Source: Streptomyces alboflavus
Lineage (GTDB): Bacteria; Actinomycetota; Actinomycetes; Streptomycetales; Streptomycetaceae
DNA: 64,000 nt
Direction: 5' to 3'
Assembly (NCBI RefSeq): GCF_000716675.1
Contig: NZ_JNXT01000025.1
Location: forward strand, 35,627 to 99,626
This document shows, in pieces, positions 60,995 to 64,000 of this stretch. The notes under the pieces are model-generated. The model did not search any database and was not told where the DNA came from. It worked only from the letters and a program-made list of their open reading frames with translations. Made by a program: the position numbers and the translations under genes. Position 1 is the stretch's first letter; each line of letters opens with the position of its first letter.

Positions 60995-62191
60995 GTGTCC
61001 CGGTTCTCGAGCCCCCGGCTCCGCTCGCTGCGGCCCGCCGCCTTCGGCGCGGACCCCGCGGGGGAGCGGCTGGCGCGCATCCAGAGATCGCCGCACTTCG
61101 CGAACGGCTCGTTCCAGAACCCGCTGGGCGCCAGGACCCGTCCTTCTGGGTCCGCCCTGGAGTTCGCCAAGATCTACTTCCGCAAGGAGGAGCGGGTCCG
61201 CCGCACCCCCTCCGCCCCGATCCCGGTGCACGCCACGACGCTCGCGGACCTCGCCAGGCCCCCGGCGAGCGGCCTGCGGCTCACCTGGATGGGGCACTCC
61301 AGCGTCCTCGCCGAGATCGACGGGCGCCGGGTGCTCTTCGACCCCGTGTGGGGCGAGCGGTGCTCGCCGTTCGCCTTCGCCGGGCCGAAGCGGCTGCATC
61401 CGGTGCCGGTGCCCCTCGCGGAGCTCGGCCCGGTCGACGCGGTCGTGATCTCCCACGACCACTACGACCACCTGGACCTGCCCAGCATCAAGGCGCTCGC
61501 CGGCGCGGACACGGTGTTCGCGGTGCCGCTCGGCGTCGGCGCCCACCTGGAGCGCTGGGGCGTGGCCGCGGACCGGCTGCGCGAGCTGGACTGGCACGAG
61601 TCCACGGGCATCGGCGGCCTGACCCTGACGGCGACACCCGCGCGCCACTTCTGCGGGCGCGGCCTGCGCAACCAGCAGCACACGCTGTGGGCGTCCTGGG
61701 CCGTGCGCGGCCCCGAGCACCGCGTCTTCCACAGCGGTGACACCGGCTACTTCCCGGGCTTCCAGGAGATCGGCGCCCAGCACGGCCCGTTCGACGCCAC
61801 GATGATCCAGATCGGCGCGTACTCGGACTTCTGGCCCGACATCCACATGCGCCCCGAGGAAGGCGTCCGCGCCCACCTCGACCTCCAGGGCGGCACGCCC
61901 CACGGCGTCCTGCTGCCCATCCACTGGGGCACCTTCAACCTCGCGCCGCACCCCTGGTCGGAGCCCGGCGACGGCACCCTCGCCGCCGCCCGCGCCGAGG
62001 ACACCGCCGTCGCCCTGCCGATCCCCGGCGAGCCCTTCGAGCCGTCGTCCGACGACATGCCCGACGCCCCCTGGTGGCGTGCGGTCGCCCGGGCCCCGCA
62101 GAGCGCCGCGGCGGGCGCCCCGAGGACGTGTGGCCGGAAGAAGCCGGCGACGCCGACCGCCGCGGGCCCCGAGGTCGCGGAAGTCGGCTGA
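60995..62191 (+). CDS. MBL-fold metallo-hydrolase (UlaG/NAPE-PLD-like)
   Basis: 398 residues. The metal site is in VISHDHYDHLDLPS near residue 152-160, with further ligands in ATPARHFCGRGL near 217, VFHSGDTGYFPGF near 246 and LPIHWGTFNLAPHPW near 310. The pattern matches the NAPE-phospholipase-D-like/UlaG branch of metallo-beta-lactamase proteins, which includes phospholipases and sugar lactonases; the substrate is unknown. The N-terminal 50 residues are basic. The GTG at 60995 has TGGAGG; a -10-like CATAAT is at 60953-60958. A tandem repeat region follows the stop. Confidence 0.87.
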   Translation: MSRFSSPRLRSLRPAAFGADPAGERLARIQRSPHFANGSFQNPLGARTRPSGSALEFAKIYFRKEERVRRTPSAPIPVHATTLADLARPPASGLRLTWMGHSSVLAEIDGRRVLFDPVWGERCSPFAFAGPKRLHPVPVPLAELGPVDAVVISHDHYDHLDLPSIKALAGADTVFAVPLGVGAHLERWGVAADRLRELDWHESTGIGGLTLTATPARHFCGRGLRNQQHTLWASWAVRGPEHRVFHSGDTGYFPGFQEIGAQHGPFDATMIQIGAYSDFWPDIHMRPEEGVRAHLDLQGGTPHGVLLPIHWGTFNLAPHPWSEPGDGTLAAARAEDTAVALPIPGEPFEPSSDDMPDAPWWRAVARAPQSAAAGAPRTCGRKKPATPTAAGPEVAEVG

Positions 62192-62192
62192 C

Positions 62193-62244
62193 CCGGACCG
62201 CGCCCCCGGACCGCGCCCCCGGACCGCACCCCCGGACCGTGCCC
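62193..62244. repeat. Four tandem 13-base units
   Basis: CCGGACCGCGCCC at 62193-62205 and 62206-62218, then CCGGACCGCACCC (62219-62231) and CCGGACCGTGCCC (62232-62244). It is placed right after the MBL-fold gene's stop. Confidence 0.75.
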
Positions 62245-62363
62245 CGGGCCTCGGCGCGCGGACATCCGTGCCGTTCCTCGCGCACCCGTACGAGCGTTTT
62301 CGCGCAGCCGTGCGACGCGTCATACCAGAGCGGGACCCCTGCCACCGGAGTTTGTCAACTGCC

Positions 62364-62382
62364 CACCGCACTTGATGCGGTG
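62364..62382. promoter_or_regulatory. Inverted repeat upstream of the sensor gene
   Basis: CACCGCA (62364-62370) and TGCGGTG (62376-62382), perfect, with a 5-base spacer, about 130 bases before the sensor ATG. A candidate operator or promoter element. Confidence 0.35.
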
Positions 62383-62513
62383 ACGACTACCGTGTGTGGC
62401 CGTCGGGCGACGCAGGGATCACATCACGGCCTGCCGGCCGGCATCGCGATGCCATCGACGAGGTGCCGCTGCGGACCGCCGCGGTGTCTCGTCCGCACGT
62501 ACCGAGGACGCAG

Positions 62514-64000
62514 ATGTCTCACCTTCGCGCACCGGCAGCACGCGCAGACCGCCGGGAGAGCGGGCGGCACGGCAGGTCCGGGAGCCGCGCCGCGCCACCC
62601 CTGCCCGAGGCGCGCATACGGCCCCAGCTCCTGCGCATCGCCGTGCTGCCCGCCGTCGCGGTCGGCCTGTGCGGCAGCGCGGCCGTGCTCTACCTGATCC
62701 GGGACGCCGGGGCCCGGCCCCGGCCGCCCCTGCTCGCTGTGCTCGGCGCCGCCGCGCTGCTCGGCCTCGCCAGCGTCGTGATCGCCGCGGTGGCCGCCGA
62801 ACGGGCCGCGCGGTCCGTGCGCGACCGCGTCGGCGCGCTCCGCCGCGCCTGTGCACGCGGCCAGGCCGACCTGCGCGAACTCGTCGAACAGCTGCGCAGG
62901 GGCGACGCGCCGACCACGCCCGGGCAGCCGCCCGCGCGGGCCGTGGGCGCGGGGGACGAGTTCGGACCGCTCGCCGAGGAGCTGTCCCGCGCGCACGACG
63001 GCGCCGTCACCGCCGTCGTGCAGGCGGCACAGCTCTCCAGCCAGGCGGGCAGCGAGCAGAAGGTCGAGGTCTTCGTGAACCTCGCCCGGCGGCTCCAGTC
63101 CCTCGTGCACCGCGAGATCTCGCTCCTCGACGACCTGGAGAACACCGTCGAGGACCCCGAACTCCTCAAGGGCCTCTTCCACATCGACCACCTGGCCACC
63201 CGCATCCGGCGGCACGCGGAGAACCTGGCCGTGCTCGGCGGCGCCATGTCCCGGCGTCAGTGGAGCAGGCCGGTGACCATGACGGAGGTGCTGCGGTCCG
63301 CCATCGCCGAGGTCGAGCAGTACTCCCGGGTGAAGCTGGTGCCGCCGATCGACGGGACCCTGCGCGGGCACGCCGTCGCCGACGTCATCCACCTGCTCGC
63401 CGAACTCGTCGAGAACGCCACCGTGTTCTCCGCCCCGCACACCCAAGTCCTGCTGCGCGCCAACCTCGTGACCGCCGGGCTCGCCGTCGAGGTCGAGGAC
63501 CGCGGCCTCGGCATGCCGCTCGCCGAGCAGGTCCGGATGAACCAACTCCTCGCCGACCCCGACCAGGTCAACGTCGCCAGCCTGCTCCAGGACGGGCGCA
63601 TCGGGCTCTTCGTGGTCGCCGCGCTCGCCCGCAGGCACGGCATCGCCGTCCGCCTCCAGACCAACATCTACGGCGGCGTGCAGGCCGTCCTGATCGTCCC
63701 GCAGGGCCTCCTCGGCGCCGAGCAGGACGACGGGGCGACGGCCGCCCGGGGTGGCACGGGCGGCAGCGGTGCCGTGGGTGCGGGCGGCGGCGCGAGCGGT
63801 CTGGTGCCGGGGCCCCGGCAGGCCACCTCCGCCTACCCGGGCCCCGACCCGGCCCCGGCCCGCGCCACCGCCAAGCCCCCCGCACCGGACCGGACCGCCG
63901 CCGGGGACCCGGCGCGGGCACGCCGTCGCCGACGTCATCCACCTGCTCGCCGAACTCGTCGAGAACGCCACCGTGTTCTCCGCCCCGCACACCCAAGTCC
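62514..64000 (+). CDS. Conservon-type (CvnA-like) sensor histidine-kinase-like ATP-binding protein, 3' end beyond the window
   Basis: At least 495 residues, continuing past the window. Two membrane helices (about 40-60 and 72-95) enclose a short external loop with no sensor domain. A linker VFVNLARRLQSLVHREISLLDDLENTVEDPELLKGLFHIDHLATRIRRHAENLAVL and a GHKL ATPase follow (N-box HLLAELVENATVFSAP near residue 290; G1 VEDRGLGMPL; GRIGLFVVAALARRHGI). This is the CvnA pattern of Streptomyces conservons, whose partners are a roadblock protein, a DUF742 protein and a GTPase; these would lie beyond the window. The C-terminal part after about residue 405 is Gly/Pro-rich, and the last 89 bases copy 63362-63450 in a shifted frame, so the true C-terminus is doubtful. 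Confidence 0.78.
   Translation, partial: MSHLRAPAARADRRESGRHGRSGSRAAPPLPEARIRPQLLRIAVLPAVAVGLCGSAAVLYLIRDAGARPRPPLLAVLGAAALLGLASVVIAAVAAERAARSVRDRVGALRRACARGQADLRELVEQLRRGDAPTTPGQPPARAVGAGDEFGPLAEELSRAHDGAVTAVVQAAQLSSQAGSEQKVEVFVNLARRLQSLVHREISLLDDLENTVEDPELLKGLFHIDHLATRIRRHAENLAVLGGAMSRRQWSRPVTMTEVLRSAIAEVEQYSRVKLVPPIDGTLRGHAVADVIHLLAELVENATVFSAPHTQVLLRANLVTAGLAVEVEDRGLGMPLAEQVRMNQLLADPDQVNVASLLQDGRIGLFVVAALARRHGIAVRLQTNIYGGVQAVLIVPQGLLGAEQDDGATAARGGTGGSGAVGAGGGASGLVPGPRQATSAYPGPDPAPARATAKPPAPDRTAAGDPARARRRRRHPPARRTRRERHRVLRPAHPS
63362..63450 (+). repeat. 89-base direct repeat, first copy
   Basis: Bases 63362-63450 are identical to 63912-64000, an offset of 550. The first copy encodes the ATPase N-box (VADVIHLLAELVENATVFSAPHTQV). 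Confidence 0.9.
63912..64000 (+). repeat. 89-base direct repeat, second copy at the window end
   Basis: Exact copy of 63362-63450, continuing to the window edge. In the sensor frame it reads as an Arg-rich string without a stop, because 550 is not a multiple of 3. It may be a tandem duplication or an assembly artefact. Confidence 0.9.

Larger units (their letters stand above)
62192..62513. other. 322-base region between the MBL-fold and sensor genes
   Basis: It begins with four tandem 13-base units, continues with no coding sequence I can support, has a 7-base inverted repeat at 62364-62382, and ends before the ATG at 62514. No terminator with T-run is seen; the tandem repeat and GC-rich stretch may serve. 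No small ORF with a good ribosome site was found. Confidence 0.6.

Noticed and set aside
60092-62371. Extension of the dehydrogenase frame to 1177 codons
   Set aside because: The GTG at 60091 has a ribosome site and the upstream part runs through the AhpD-like gene in another frame and opposite the MBL gene.
1-64000. CRISPR arrays, tRNA or rRNA genes, prophage or integrative element
   Set aside because: No regularly spaced identical repeats with spacers, no cloverleaf or rRNA sequence noticed, and no integrase, transposase or phage gene.

Overview
The window reads as chromosomal DNA of a Streptomyces or a very close relative. It has very high GC, third codon positions are nearly all G or C, and GTG starts and leaderless -10/start arrangements are common. 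Long spurious antisense frames are everywhere. The gene order (beta-oxidation genes, an SCO6745-type protein, idi, a CDF zinc exporter, a polyol-phosphate type cluster, then the hopanoid operon) resembles, from memory, the SCO67xx region of Streptomyces coelicolor. I see no tRNA, rRNA, insertion sequence, prophage or CRISPR array.

Layout. 1-5313 is fatty-acid degradation: the end of a thiolase, a FadB-type hydratase/dehydrogenase, a MerR regulator and a divergent acyl-CoA synthetase. 5497-16043 is accessory metabolism: an amino-acid permease, a DUF2236 protein, three exported peptidases around a divergent control region, a BCCT transporter and a D-amino-acid oxidase. 16110-28972 is mixed: an unknown protein, an ABC-F ATPase, Tex, a 47-residue LPFR protein, an SCO6745-family protein, a GlxA/PfpI pair, an enoyl-CoA hydratase, an HdeD-like protein, a SpoIIAB-like ATPase, idi and a methyltransferase-GNAT fusion. 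29253-31347 holds a CDF zinc exporter (ZitB type) with a Zur-like box, and galE.

31603-38719 is the most unusual metabolic locus. Seven tightly packed or overlapping genes encode two CDP-alcohol phosphotransferases, a nucleotidyltransferase, a glycerol-1-phosphate-dehydrogenase-like enzyme, a family 2 glycosyltransferase and a Tag/Wzt-type ABC exporter. I infer a surface glycopolymer or glycophospholipid pathway that may use the sn-glycerol-1-phosphate enantiomer. 39055-51905 is a complete hopanoid operon: hpnC, hpnD, a 38-residue ORF, hpnE, a prenyl diphosphate synthase, shc, hpnG, hpnH, ispG, dxs and hpnO. It carries its own MEP-pathway genes for precursor supply. It is followed by an XRE-cupin regulator with a striking double palindromic operator and an overlapping small membrane protein.

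52834-64000 holds a protein phosphatase, a GH36 alpha-galactosidase, an SGNH hydrolase, a SIMPL protein, a TetR / amino-acid dehydrogenase / AhpD group with a TetR-type operator, an MBL-fold hydrolase and a conservon-type (CvnA-like) sensor ATPase. The last 89 bases of the window exactly repeat a segment 550 bases upstream inside that sensor gene, in a different frame.

Likely most worth checking: the G1PDH-type polymer locus and the CTG start of its first gene, the XRE operator/small-protein unit, the Zur box at the zinc exporter, the 89-base duplication at the window end, and an intergenic-type repeat inserted in frame in a carboxypeptidase.
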